Below, piece after piece: positions 33,604 through 45,039 of a stretch of DNA of 51,526 nt. Under the pieces are notes generated by a model. The model worked only from the letters and a program-made list of their open reading frames with translations. It did not search any database and was not told where the DNA came from. Within the stretch, counting starts at the first letter, position 1. Each line of letters begins with the position of its first letter. The DNA lies in the NCBI GenBank assembly GCA_027579435.1, contig JANBPK010001061.1:30139-81664 (forward strand), written 5' to 3'. Source of the DNA: Candolleomyces eurysporus (lineage: Eukaryota; Basidiomycota; Agaricomycetes; Agaricales; Psathyrellaceae). Both the position numbers and the translations under genes were made by a program.

Positions 33604-36600
33604 TCACCGCCTTCGAGGCTGGGTCCCACCCTCCGCATGATCTCGTTTCTTTCGAAGAGGCGCGTCTTTATCACTACCATCTTCTTCGCGGTCTCGTTTC
33701 GGTCGGGAACCACTACTGCCCTCCTCCATACCTCCTCCAGTTTGCAGGGGACGGTCGTACACTGCGCCACTTGATGATTGCCCTCCCACCAAAGGAGCAG
33801 TCGCACCAATGGCTACGGAGGCAGAATGTAGGGCTCCAACAGAAGGTGACACATAGTCACCCGCAAACCATGAATCAAAGGGTGTCGCTAAGCCCCAGTC
33901 ATCAAGAGTACTCCAGCTCGGAGGCGTACGCAAGTCAGAAACGTAGGTGCCGGGACTTCCTGCAAGCCCTTGCATCTCTATGGGATCCTCATCCCTGGGT
34001 AGCAGCCAGGCTACTCCTAGAATTCGCAAAGCGACCAATTCTCCATGAGTTGTGACTGCGCAAGGAATTATGTGCAAACACTCACCATTCCGAGCAATGA
34101 TAGTCCTGGACGTGATTATGTCGAAGCATAGATCATCTACATTAAATTAAACAGATTAATGGGGATGCAACGACGTATAAAAACGAGCTTACCGCTCCAC
34201 GGCGATATTTCATGACTGCGTTTCCTCCAGTCATCGTCATGAGACAAAGCACAATCTGCACCAGTCTGGATTTTAGGTTACGGGCCCATGTGAGTTTTTA
34301 GATATGCCGTCATTCCAGTTGAAGGCTCACCATCTTCAGCAACAATTCAGTGATTCCATCGCAGGGATGGAAGACCTGAGCATGGACCATCAAGCGTTAG
34401 ATAATGCATCTTAGGGCGAAAACAGACGTACCGGTGCTCTCGATAAATCTGGGGAACCGTCAAACCGGAACTCATCAGACTGGGTAACATCGCCCCGATC
34501 TTCGCTTACGACCTCAACTCTCGTGTTTTCATCCCATTTAGGAGGACTGTACCGCGCCCAATCTGAATCATGCAGAGCGTTGGCTGCAGCGTACAGTAAG
34601 CAACCATCCCCCAACTGCACAATTGCCTATACACACCATCGTTTCCAGCTGACACGCTTGGTTGAGCATTCACCGTCATCATCTCAGGTTTGGCGAGATC
34701 AATGGAGGTACAGTGCTGAATTGTGAATTTTCTAGCAGCCCGGGAAAATGACGGGGGCACCGTTGGCACTGATGATGCAAATAGAATGCTAGGCACTGGA
34801 GGGCTGCACGTCGGGGACTGCTGCGACGGTGCTAGGTCACTGTTAGAAGGCGAAGGTGGCATCTGAAACGCTGGTTGGAACGAAATTGGGGAGAGTGTTC
34901 CGCGTCCGTCGAAGAAATCAGGAACCATCTTCCCGATCATAGAGCTCCTGAATATAAATCTGATGCATCTCAGGGCAAGAACGGACGTACCAGTGGGCTC
35001 GATACTAGGCAACCCTCAGCCCGCATCTCGTACAACTGGGTATCATCGCCCCATTCTACGTTGGGGACCTCGACCGTGCTGTCTTCACCCCATCTAGGAA
35101 CACCGTATTGCGCCATGCCATACACTAAAGTGTTGGCTGTAGTGTATGGTTAGCGATTGTCCCTGAACCGCACATACACGCACCATCGTTTCCGGGTGAC
35201 ACGCTTGGTTGGGCATTCACCCGCACCCACTTGGGCTTGAGATCACTTAATTGGGGCGTCCACTTCTCAGCCTGGTCAACAAGTTGAAGGGATATAGGTG
35301 GTGGGCAGCTCCGGGAGCGACGCTGAGCCCTCGGGAAAGATCGCGCGCGCATGACCGCTCGTTCTGGTTCTAGTAGAACTGTAGATCTATGGCTGATCAC
35401 TGAATGTCTGTGCGCCGCAGGCAGCGAGCGGTCCGAGAGCGACGAAAATGCTAGGTCTCCTGGGTAATAGCAAGAAGTGGAGGGTGGATTCTCAGCCGCT
35501 GCTTGGGTCGGGAGTGAGAAGAGTGCTCCGCTTCGGATAGAGAGTTTAGGAACGGTCTTCGAGATGATAGAGCCCTTGAGTCTAAATCTGATGCATCTCA
35601 GGGCAAGAACGGACGTACCGGTGTGCTCAAAAAATCTGGGGTAGCATCGTCCCGATCTTCGCTGGAGACCTCGGCCCTGGTGTATTCATCCCATTTAGTA
35701 GGATCGTATCGCGCCAGGTTATGCAGAGCGTCGGCTGTAGTGTACGGTTAGCGATTATCCCTGAACCGCGCAAGTGCCTGTACGCACCATCGTTTCCGGG
35801 TGACACGATTGGTTGGGCATTCACCGTCACCATCTTAGGCTTGGGATCATGAATGGGTCTACACTGACAATCCTCCATACTAGATGACCGGTTCATTGGT
35901 TCAGCGTGACTGTGGGGCGTGAGCGCCGGATGGGGGATTGACGACGCTTTTGAGCCACCTGGGCCATAGTAAGAAGGGGAAGGTGGAATCTTAACCGGAA
36001 ATGGAGAGCGCGTTCCGCCTTCTACGAAGAGTCTAGTATCGGGCATCGACTTCTTGCGTCTGATGCGTCCCAATGCCCCATGATTAGCGGTTCCCCGGTC
36101 GCTGCCGTTTGAAGGTGCATATCGACTCGGGTCCTCTAAAGCATGATGTTGGCCGTCTTCCACTAGTAAGCGAAACTGAGCACGAAACTTCTGTGAAAGT
36201 GCTAACTTGAAGCCTTGAAGAAAAAGACATTGGTCCTTTCCCTTGTATGCTTTCGACTCTCGCGCCGCAGAATTTGATCCAAACCGGGCTTCCGAGGTCC
36301 CTCTATCGATCCAATCATAGATGGGGACTTGATCATTTGACTTTCTTCTGGCCAGTGTCAGAAGGTCGTCGGGAGCTTCGGCTGGGTCTTTGTAAGCTGC
36401 AAGCGCCCAACTGTCGCTTTTAATGCAGCCAGTCACGATATAGAGAGAGTCTTCATCCGCAATTCGCCGAACAGAATTTGCGTGTCGATAGATGATACCA
36501 GCATGCTGAACTAGAAAGTCACGGAGAGTTTCGATTTCGACAAGCGCTTCCAAGTCTGCGGATGTGGTGCATGCAAGCACAGCACCTTGCTGGGATTGAC

Positions 36601-37540
36601 AGCGAAATTCGAACCCTGTTATGTAACTTCGTGGTACTTTAATACATGCTCATAAAATACAAAATATCTGAACATACCTTCCATTGGGTGATCTAAAGGC
36701 CTTCGATGAAGTCCCACTGACGATTGTGTGGCCTTCTGCAAATTCATTGGGATGGATAATGCACTCTCTGAGCGGCAGTCGACAACGTGCCGCATCAGGA
36801 AGGGAGTCATCTTCCCAGATATTGAAAATTCTCCTGAAGCCATGTGTGAGGTCGAAGGTTCCAACGTCGCCTGGAACTATCCCTGTCTCCCCCACGGGCT
36901 TGCGAGGCTGGGGGTGCCAACAGGCCAATCCCGCCTTGGTTGCACTCAGCATATTGCGAGTGTAGATTCCGGCGCTTGTCGTACCCCCCAGGTGGGATCT
37001 AAATTGTTCATCTGACTTGCTTATCGAGGACTGTCACCAATAGAGTAAGAGTTGAACTGAAGTCCGCGAGGAATTTGGTTGGATACCTACTACCAAGCAA
37101 CCATTCTGTGATTGTGTCAAGCTGTCTTCATGACCGAAAGGACTAGTTTTGTCGTCCTTGCCAGAGAGACCGTTGGCGACTGCGCCTTGTCTGCTTTCTT
37201 GACTAGGGGTATTCTTTACGGAGTATTGAACCTGCATGGGACTGCCGATCTCTTCTTGAGCGGCAATTTCTTGATGTAGAAGGACGCCTCGATTTTCGGC
37301 GGATCGAAAAAATCCAAATATTTGCTGGAAAATGCGACTCCAGCCTTGTTTGGGACGGACAGAACGGACAGATGGATCTGTCTGAGAGTCAGGGGGTTCG
37401 ATGAAGAGCTCTGGCCCATTGATAGTGATGTTGTAGGTCGGCGAGTTATAGATGTCATTCCCCGCGGTTTCGAAATGCGCATCCTGAAATGAGTGACCAT
37501 GGGAGCCTGCAAACAGCTTCGTGGTAGCAGTAGAGGCCAT
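33604..37540 (-). CDS. Uncharacterised Agaricomycete family protein, gene L
   Basis: I recognise the family but it has no established function. N-terminus (exon 1 from ATG 37538-37540): KLFAGSHGHSFQDAHF and TYNITINGPE, then a basic segment WSRIFQQIFGFFRSAENRG. Core: GETGIVPGDVGTFDLTHGF|RRIFNIWEDD, GHTIVSGTSS, FEFRCQSQQGAVLA, RDFLVQHAGIIYRHANSVRR, LYIVTGCIKSDSWALAAYKD, YDWIDRGTSEARFG. Then come three tandem Ser/Pro-rich exon modules (34432-35860), an FHPCDGITELLLKM exon, ALSHDDDW, DDLCFDIITSRTIIARNG, and a last exon THGELVALRILGVAWLL. The C-terminus has two basic clusters (RPKRDREED, LRKKR), resembling a bipartite nuclear signal. The exon join near 36610-36680 and the entry into the third module are each one base out of phase with the obvious splice sites, so the model is not final. 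Confidence 0.72.
34432..35860 (-). repeat. Three tandem exon modules inside gene L
   Basis: Each module has a Ser/Pro-rich exon ending in VNAQP(S/I)VS(P/A)GNDA, a 45-50 nt intron starting GTG(C/T)GT and ending TACGCTGCAG or TACACTACAG, and a second exon of the form ANALH...YxPxxWdExTrvEV...EDRxDxTQ. A nearly identical intron follows (GTACGTCCGTTCTTGCCCTG in two copies). Copies of the second exon lie at 34432-34583, about 34992-35134 and about 35623-35734. Introns, exon phases and coding sequence all repeat, so whole genomic units were duplicated. Confidence 0.85.
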
Positions 37541-38483
37541 ATTCTAGCAGGCCAGAAAGTGCAGTTGAGACGGAGGTAAGCTAAAACAATAGACCAGATC
37601 CAGTTTCCTCACGCTTTAAATTTTTGTTCGGCCGTGAGCCAACCAAACACTCAAATGGGGCATGGTTGAAAGCGAGCTGTACAGGTACGAAACAAATGCT
37701 GTTAGCGCGGCTTGAATAATTTGTGAAGATCCTTCATGGCCATTGGTAATCACCAGCGCTTTGCAAGAATACAAGGAACACCTGACAATCGCACTGGCGG
37801 CTGGAGTTGGTTGCAGGGTATGCCCGACCGTGTTTGCTGTGACGCTCCGAAAGTTAATCTGGTCTATAGTTTTCGAAACAGCTTTAGCGCTCGTCCTCGT
37901 CGAATATAACCTGGACTTACCCACGGCCGCGGAGGCTGTACTAGAACCTATGCAAGGCCCTGTGCCTGCCAGCGCTGATTCCCTGTCAAAGCCCTCTCAT
38001 GTAGTCCTAAATCCCGTCACGACTAGTTGGTGAGTGTAGGGCGACATAGCGGAAGTGAAATGAGTAGTCGGGTGGCTGTGCTGCCACGCGTCCAATCCGC
38101 CTCTTCGGGCACCACCGTGACCTTTTCTGTATCTGGCCTTGGTCTTAAGGCCCTATGAATAGATATGACTATCTCCTCCTGGACCACTTAAACGATTGTG
38201 GGTATGAAAGCCAGACTGTGGCTGAAGAATTACCTCAGAGCCCAAACCCCTGTCTTCAATCTTATCTTCATTCCGCCACCCTGTTCGGACGACAGGGACA
38301 TGGAATGCTTGGACCCTATCCTCTGACACATGGGCGTTGCTCGATAAAGTGCAGCATGTCCTCCATGTGGCAGCTTGGTGTTGCCTTATNAAAAAGGGGC
38401 TTATCTCCTCCGAGGCATCCTACCCGGCTCTCTCCATCTCACTCATAGGGAAGATTTGCACAAGCTTATCCTCAAATCCAGTC
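37541..38483. promoter_or_regulatory. Divergent upstream region of gene L and guanine deaminase
   Basis: About 940 bp separates the two start codons. Positions 37880-38060 resemble 47195-47345 upstream of gene R (CGTCCTCGTCGAATATA, GACTTACCCACGG, GTCCTAAATCCCGT), so the duplication that made L and R included the promoter. The second copy of a dispersed repeat lies at 38065-38150. No gene is supported here. Confidence 0.55.
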
Positions 38484-40183
38484 ATGTCGGGCAACGTCAC
38501 TCTCTTCTACGGGGCCGCCATCAACCCCCAGACNTTGACCTCGTACGACGTCCTCCCAAGATGTCTTCTAGCTGTCGGACACACGGGAAACATTGACTGG
38601 ATGGTCGAAGACGTTGCACCACACGACCTCCAGCAAGTCTTGGCGCAACACGGCTCTAGCGATGAATACCTGGTGGAATTGAAGGATGGAGAGTTTCTGC
38701 TCCCTGGCTTTGTTGATACCCACACAGTGAGCAAGTTCTTACCAAGGTCTGAGGCTCGTGTTACTGAGTAATCTTCTCAGCATGCTCCCCAAGTACCCAA
38801 TATCGGAACGTACGTTCTTCGAATACCTGACAACGGTGTCCCCCCTGACTGTCCAAACCAGTGGTCAACAATACGAGCTACTTGACTGGCTTGCCAACGT
38901 AACTTTCCCTACAGAAGCCAAATTTGAGGATGTCGAGTTTGCAAAGCGGATGTACAAGAAAGTCGTAAGAACCTTCATCGACGCAGGGGTAAGTTAGACA
39001 CTTTTCAAGGCGACATCTGTCCTTACGTCCTTTATCTAGACCACCACATGTTGCTACTACGCCACCCTCCACCTAGGAGCATCCAAAGTCCTCGCAGACG
39101 CCGTACACGAATACGGTCAACGGGGTTTCATCGGTGTACGTCCCTTTTTTTTCTTCTCCAATCCTTTCCCTAATCTGCCTCATGTTTATCTCAACTAGAA
39201 ATGCAACATGAACCACGACTCCCCCTCCTACTACATCGAACCCTCCGTCTCCGCCTCCATCTCAGCCACCCAATCCCTGATAACCTACATCCGCTCCCTC
39301 CCGCGCGCCTCCTCCCCACACGCAGCCCTCGGCACCCCACAACCCCTCGTCCAACCCATCCTCACACCACGCTTCGCCATCTCCTGCACCGCTCCCCTTC
39401 TCACCAGCTTGGGCGACCTCGCAGCTGAAGATCCGGATCTACTCATCCAAACCCACATCGCCGAAAACCCCTCGGAAGTGGCGTACACGAAGAAGTTGTT
39501 CCCCGAAGCCGGGTCTTACGCGGGTGTATACGACCAATTCGGGCTGTTAAGACGCGGGACGATCTTAGCGCACGCCGTCCACCTCACCCCTCCCGAAATC
39601 ACCTTGATCAAAGAGAAGGGGGTGGGTATCAGCCACTGCCCTACCAGCAACTTCAACCTGCGCAGCGGCATAGCCCCCGTAGGCAAATTCCTGGACGAAG
39701 GTGTGAGGGTAGGTCTGGGAACGGACGTGTCGGGTGGGTTTGGCACGTCGATTATGGGTGAAGTGAGGAACGCGAGTATGGCGAGTAAGGTTTTGCAGTT
39801 TACGAAGGAGGCTTCTGGTGGTGGTGCGGCTGAGGAGTCGAAGCAGAAGTTCGAGAACAAACAGCTCCCGATCCCAACCCTCCTCTACCTCGCCACGCTT
39901 GGCGGAGCCTCCCTCTGCCGCCTAGAGTCCCACATCGGCTCCTTCGCACCCGGAAAGAGCTTTGACGCTCTCCTTATAAGCCCCGCTGGAAAGCAGATTG
40001 GGATGTGGGGGTCCNGGGGAGAGCCTGCACTCCCGCTCTAAAGACAATGAACAAGAGGTCGCGAAGAAGGAATTGAATGAGTGGTTGGAGAGGTTCCTCT
40101 TCGTTGGCGACGATAGGAATATCGATAGAGTTTACGTCCAGGGGAGATGGGTTGGTGGGAGGAGTTTTACTGGGTTCCAGTGA
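38484..40183 (+). CDS. GUD1: Guanine deaminase
   Basis: This enzyme converts guanine to xanthine and ammonia (purine catabolism, cytosolic zinc enzyme of the amidohydrolase superfamily). Five exons (38484-38726, 38781-38809, 38862-38988, 39040-39135, 39199-40183) total 1479 nt without the N at 40015, giving 492 residues, close to the usual family length. Zinc and active-site marks are FVDTHTHAPQ (HxH), TTTCCYYATLH, GKCNMNHDSP, THIAENPSE, HAVHLT, HCPTSNFNLRSG and GLGTDVSGGFG. Exon 2 is only 29 nt. Dropping the N at 40015 joins MWGS to GESLHSRSKDN and carries the frame to GRWVGGRSFTGFQ and the TGA. The N at 38524, in contrast, must be a real base. An in-frame upstream ATG at 38337 exists, but MSGNVTLFYGA fits the family start. 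Confidence 0.96.
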
Positions 40184-40472
40184 GGGAGAGGTGCCATTGA
40201 ATAGAACCCTCTTTACGGCGAGGATGCCTAGTCCTAGTAGACTGTCTGTCGACTGATTTGCTGGCAGTCTAAGTTTCTTTAGTAGATTCCTTACTACATA
40301 GAGAACATCAGATTGTGGTAAATTTATATCCAGGTTGTACATAAATCATTGGAAGTCGTAAAGGTCGCGCGATGCATGTCAAAGAGTAGATGGTAAACAA
40401 CGGGCAGGAGAAATGGAGAGAACGCATCACAAGGGGGAAAGAAATGTCGTTAAGCCATGAGCGATGGATGAT
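40184..40472. terminator. Convergent 3' region of guanine deaminase and IQGAP
   Basis: About 290 bp holds the 3' ends of two converging genes. It must contain poly(A) signals for both. I see A/T-rich patches but no single motif worth calling. Confidence 0.35.
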
Positions 40473-43400
40473 TTAGGAATAGAACCTTCCACAAAGTTAG
40501 GCTCCAAGCGTGAAAGATAGAATCAAAAGACTCACTTCTTGTTAATTTGGTCAAGGAAAGGCTCAAGATTGACCTTGACCTTGCCACCGAGTATGCTAAG
40601 AGATGGCCGATTCTCGTACTTGGCCTGCAAGAGATCTTGCATACATGTATTTTCTCTCGCAACCGTGCTTGTGACGCGGTCGAGCATAGTACATGCAAGG
40701 ACGACAGTAAACACTCCGGGAGTGTTTGACGACATTGTTATCTGAAGCTTGTCGAACTGCTCTGGGGAGTAAGAATCAATGGACAGAAGGATCCCTCTCT
40801 CGTAGAGATATTTGGCAGTGTATATGAACGACCCGAACTGGGGTGTCTGTCCTGAGCGCTCGAGCTCTCGCAAATGCAAATATTGTTTGGCGAACGGGAT
40901 GACTAAACGTTTTTTCCTATGTAGATCGGCGTTAGAATGTAGCCTTGAATCTTGAGAGGAATGGATGTTTACCCTTTACGCCTCTGCATATTGCTCATAG
41001 CCGACTCGACATAGTCGTTGTAACTATCGATTTGTGCCAAAAGGTGTTTCTTCTGCTCAGCTAGCTGACGAAGGGTTTCCGACATACTCCGTATTTCCTG
41101 CTGACGCTGGATCCTCTTCCGGCGTTTCCTGTGCACATCGCCTGCGATAGAGTTCAGAATGCCCTGGAAACCATCCTCTCGGGTGATTTTGCCTTGCTTT
41201 TCGAGCCCCAGCAATTTATAAGAGGCAAGAACCTTGACGGCGGCAAATTTCAACCTTCAAAAAGAAGTCAGGGCCGATGAAACATAATTCAAATAAAATC
41301 TTACGATCGAATGTCCTCGAACCTATAAGCAGAGTCGGGAGTGGCGGCCTTAGGCTGTCGCCTGGGCGTATGCTTCAGCTCGTTTTCCATCTCTGCTTCA
41401 AGTATGGCTTCCCAAAGATGTTCATCTTCTTCCGTTACCGGACGCATCAAAGAATCTAGGAGGTCTCGAGCTGTTTGTACCCGCAAGATAGCGAGGACAC
41501 CGCGCTTGGCCTGGACCCAGCGAGTCTTCTCTTCAGCATTAGGATCTGGTCGACATTCAAGCATCTTTCAATTAAAAAAAATTAAGCAGAAATAGCGTAC
41601 CTCGAACACCAGCAAACCGATCGGTCAGCTCGAGAGTGATAACAGTATCGCAGGTGTCTTTGAGCTCCTCGATATCCAAATCGGGCGCCTCACCGAGCTC
41701 GGAAAGAATGACCCTCAAGATATCGTCGGGTTCGGCCTTAGAATTTGTGGTAAGACAAGCAAATAGCAACAGAACAAACCAAATCATTACCAATTGATTT
41801 TGATGGCGAGAGAGTAGAGTGTGGAGGGTATATATCTCATTTGGGGAAATATAAATTGGCTTTGGTTGGACCTTGACATCCAGGAGTTCGTGAGCGTGGT
41901 ATTGTGTTTCGGCATCAGGGACATTCGCCACTATTTACCAGTGTCAGTTACAGAACATTCCATGAGAGCGGGAGCCATCACCTTCCAGGAACCATGCGGA
42001 CATCTGCGCAATAGCTATGTCGACGTACTCGTTGATGGGAAGATAGTTAGGGTTATCGTCATCGAAAGGAACACCGCTGGAAATCTGAGTGAGTACTTCA
42101 GAAATACGGGCGAGATTCTTTCGGGCTTGGACATCCACAGCCTTTAACACGTCAAATGTTTCTGGAATCCTGTTTGTAGAATATTGAGAACAAATCGTGC
42201 AGAATAATATGACTTTGATACGCACATTATAACTGGGTTTATGTATTTTTTGTAAATCAGCCGGCCGATGCATTGTATGTGCAACTTTTCAGGAGCATCT
42301 GGGAATTTAAGCTGTAGATATCGCGGGTGAGAATCATGCTCGATTTTCGGACCACGGAGAAACTTACCCGGAGGCAAGTCAACGTCTCTCGAGCGAGATA
42401 GCGGATTCCGTATGGCATTTTCTTCGTGGACTGCGTAATCACTGCAACGAACTGCTCGACCCACCGGCGCAACGTTTGAAGATCTAACAGGACCATTAGC
42501 AGTGCTTCCGATATCAGTGAAACAGTAGCCTACGTCGAATATAGATAGGCCGAGTTTGAAGGTCCTCGATAGCTTCCATATACTGAACGTCCTTTGGCAG
42601 ATGACTAGGAACACCCGTTCTCATCTCTTCCTGATCGATTCGAACGCGATGAATCTAAGGAGGAAAGGGTCAAAAAGAGTGTAACCGAATCGTGCGTAAC
42701 TCTACCAACCGTCCTGGGGTTCACCTCCAGATCTAGGTCGTCGGATTCGACGACGTCTTTGATAATGGCCTGTAATGTTTCACGAGCATAGGTGACTTGC
42801 TTCGGGCGAAGATACGGGAAGGCGATGTTGATATACGTAGGGTGCCCCTCTTCAGGAGCGGATGCTGCGGCGATTTGGTCTCGAATTGCGAGCTATACAC
42901 AATCTTGAGCAGCATAAACCACAGTCAAAGGATCAACGCCACTGACCTGGAACAATTTCAGGAGTAGATAGTCCTCCCGATGGTCCTGTCCATACCCAAA
43001 AACCGTCAAAACGACACGCTCCACGAATTGCCTTTGCGCCTCTGGAACATCATCCGCAGACACTTGAATGAAGAGCCGAGTGAAGTATTCAGCCCTTGAC
43101 TGCAGAATATAGAAAAGCTGCTGGTACAGCTCCAGTTTGCGTCGGGTGTCATGATCAACAAGGTGAGATCCAGAAAACGGGTCTCCGTGCGCCGCCAAAA
43201 GTGATACTCGAGCCGCACGAGACACAGCGTCAACCGTAGCGTACGTCCCCTTCAGATCTCCAAAGTCCTTCGTATTCTGAACCACAAGGGCGATCTTGAT
43301 ATCAAGCGAATCGACTTCCGTCTCGAGACTCTGATTCTCTCGAAAACTCCCCACAACCCTCTTCCGCAGCCGCTCAACCTTCAGCTCCTCTTGGAAGTCC

Positions 43401-45039
43401 CCCTCAGAATCATCGAGCAGGTGGACGAAGCTCTTGATCGTGGCGACAGTGACGTTCTTCCCAAGTGTAAGCTGACGAAACTGCTCACGCGTTTCCTTCG
43501 CGCGGAAGAGAGACTGGATCTTGACAACCTTGCTGATATTAGCATTGTAGTGATCCAACTTGGCCTGGTACGCTCGCCGTTGCATAACTCCGCGCAAAAG
43601 AGCCTGCAGGAAGGTCGCAATATCATGGCTGCGATGCAAGTGACTCCTCCAGGTGTGGTATTCTTGCCGTACCAGGTACCTCCGACAAGCAGCTTGGAAT
43701 CGCACGTTGGTAACGTCCGGTGTCACCACATCCAACTTCTGTAAAGCCGCCTTCATCATGGCATAGCGTCCGCGCTGTAGCACGCCACAAATTTGAGCTT
43801 GCATTTTCTTCACCTGGGGAACGCACGCTTTAATTCTTTGCAGATGAGCATTCCAGCGTCTCCTAGCTAGCGGTCCACGAGCAGCTGCTTGTAGAGCGAT
43901 GGCCCAGGGTTGAAGTCGTGCTTGCACCTGTCGACGAGCCTGCAGTTTGCGCCGAACAAGTGCACCGAGGCAGTGCATTTGGAATTTGGTAATATATCTC
44001 GCTGAAAATTCGATACGGGCTTGCAAGAATTTGTGACTCTGCCGGAGTAACATTGCTCTGCAGCAAGCCTGCAGTTGGGCGATGGAGCCCTCGTTCTCAA
44101 GCAAGAGCCGATCACGCCCTAGGAAGAGGGACTTGTCACTCGCGGGACCACGGGGTGGTGACTAGGGAAACTTACGTTCTTCTTCCGTCTCCACTTCAGC
44201 CTCGGGTTTCTCGTTAATATCTTTGGCCAGTTCTCGGCCCAGACTACCAAAGTTGGGCACGGAAATTCCATACTCCTTGAGTCCTTTCCGTGTCCGTTGA
44301 AGCTGATCTTCAGAGAATTCCAATCGTCCAAACAGGTTCCCAATATGTTCAGCTCTTCCACCACGGAAGAGGAGGTAACTAAACAAGAGGGTAAGTGCGA
44401 GTGGAGGAGGAAAGGTTACGCTGTAGCTCACCTGAGTGCATGTATACAATAAATGACCTTTGGTATGTTCTTCTTATCATGTAAATCGGCAAGCTCAAAG
44501 ATGAACCTTTCCGGAAGACCTTCCTTGCGGACAAAGTCGAAGAAGATGTTGATGTTCTCAGAACGCTGGAAATCGAGCTTTGGTGCCTGAGGTATGAGTT
44601 TCGTCAGTTCATTGACGGCCAAATTCATCTGTGACAATACATAATTAAAGAGCTTTACCTGATATATCTGGCGAACTGCCTGCTCCCCATCGAACGCCCG
44701 CACAAGTTTTGCCAATATAACGCCATTTCTCAACCCTTCCCCCGTTTCGACGACATCAAATGTAAGTCCCTCGTCGAGGCAACCCTCAATCCACTCCTGA
44801 GCCTCTCCAACGTGACATAGGTACTCATAAGCCTGAACCATATCACTGAGCTTAGTGAGGTGTTTCTTTCTATGTCCAGCCAGATCTTCTCGGCTGAGAA
44901 GAGATGAATCAGGATTGGTGCCGTCCATGCAGTCTCCCCTATCACTACCCGCAATTCGGGGAAGGTGCCGACCAAGTTTCGTCGAATGGCGTCCTCCAAC
45001 GATACCAAGAGAGTCCCGATAGCTATCTGTTTTCTCCAT
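40473..45039 (-). CDS. IQG1: IQGAP-family scaffold protein
   Basis: This is a cytokinesis and actin-ring scaffold (yeast Iqg1, fission yeast Rng2). Order: LGIVGGRHSTKLGRHLPRIA; calponin-homology domain (EAQEWIEGCLDE ... FFDFVRKEGLP ... VIYCIHAL); about seven IQ motifs in exon 42947-44117 (for example LQACCRAMLLRQS, FQAACRRYLVRQEY, IQSLFRAKETREQF); RasGAP-related domain (HREDYLLLKLFQ ... YINIAFPYLRP ... KFPDAPEKLHIQCIGRLIYKKYINP); RasGAP_C domain (KFAAVKVLASYKLLGLE ... LLSIDSYSPEQFDKLQI). Placed exons include 44176-44378 and 42947-44117. The last exon is only 13 nt (40473-40485). A 50 nt intron (40486-40535) hides the apparent stop and gives INKKFYS as the end, like animal IQGAPs. The start shown is the first ATG inside the IQGAP-specific sequence. 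Upstream sequence is open in frame into gene R, and the normal N-terminus appears lost. Confidence 0.95.

Noticed and set aside
38155..38448. Frame upstream of guanine deaminase, and an in-frame earlier ATG at 38337
   Set aside because: The added residues have no counterpart in guanine deaminases, and the ATG at 38484 opens straight into the family N-terminus.
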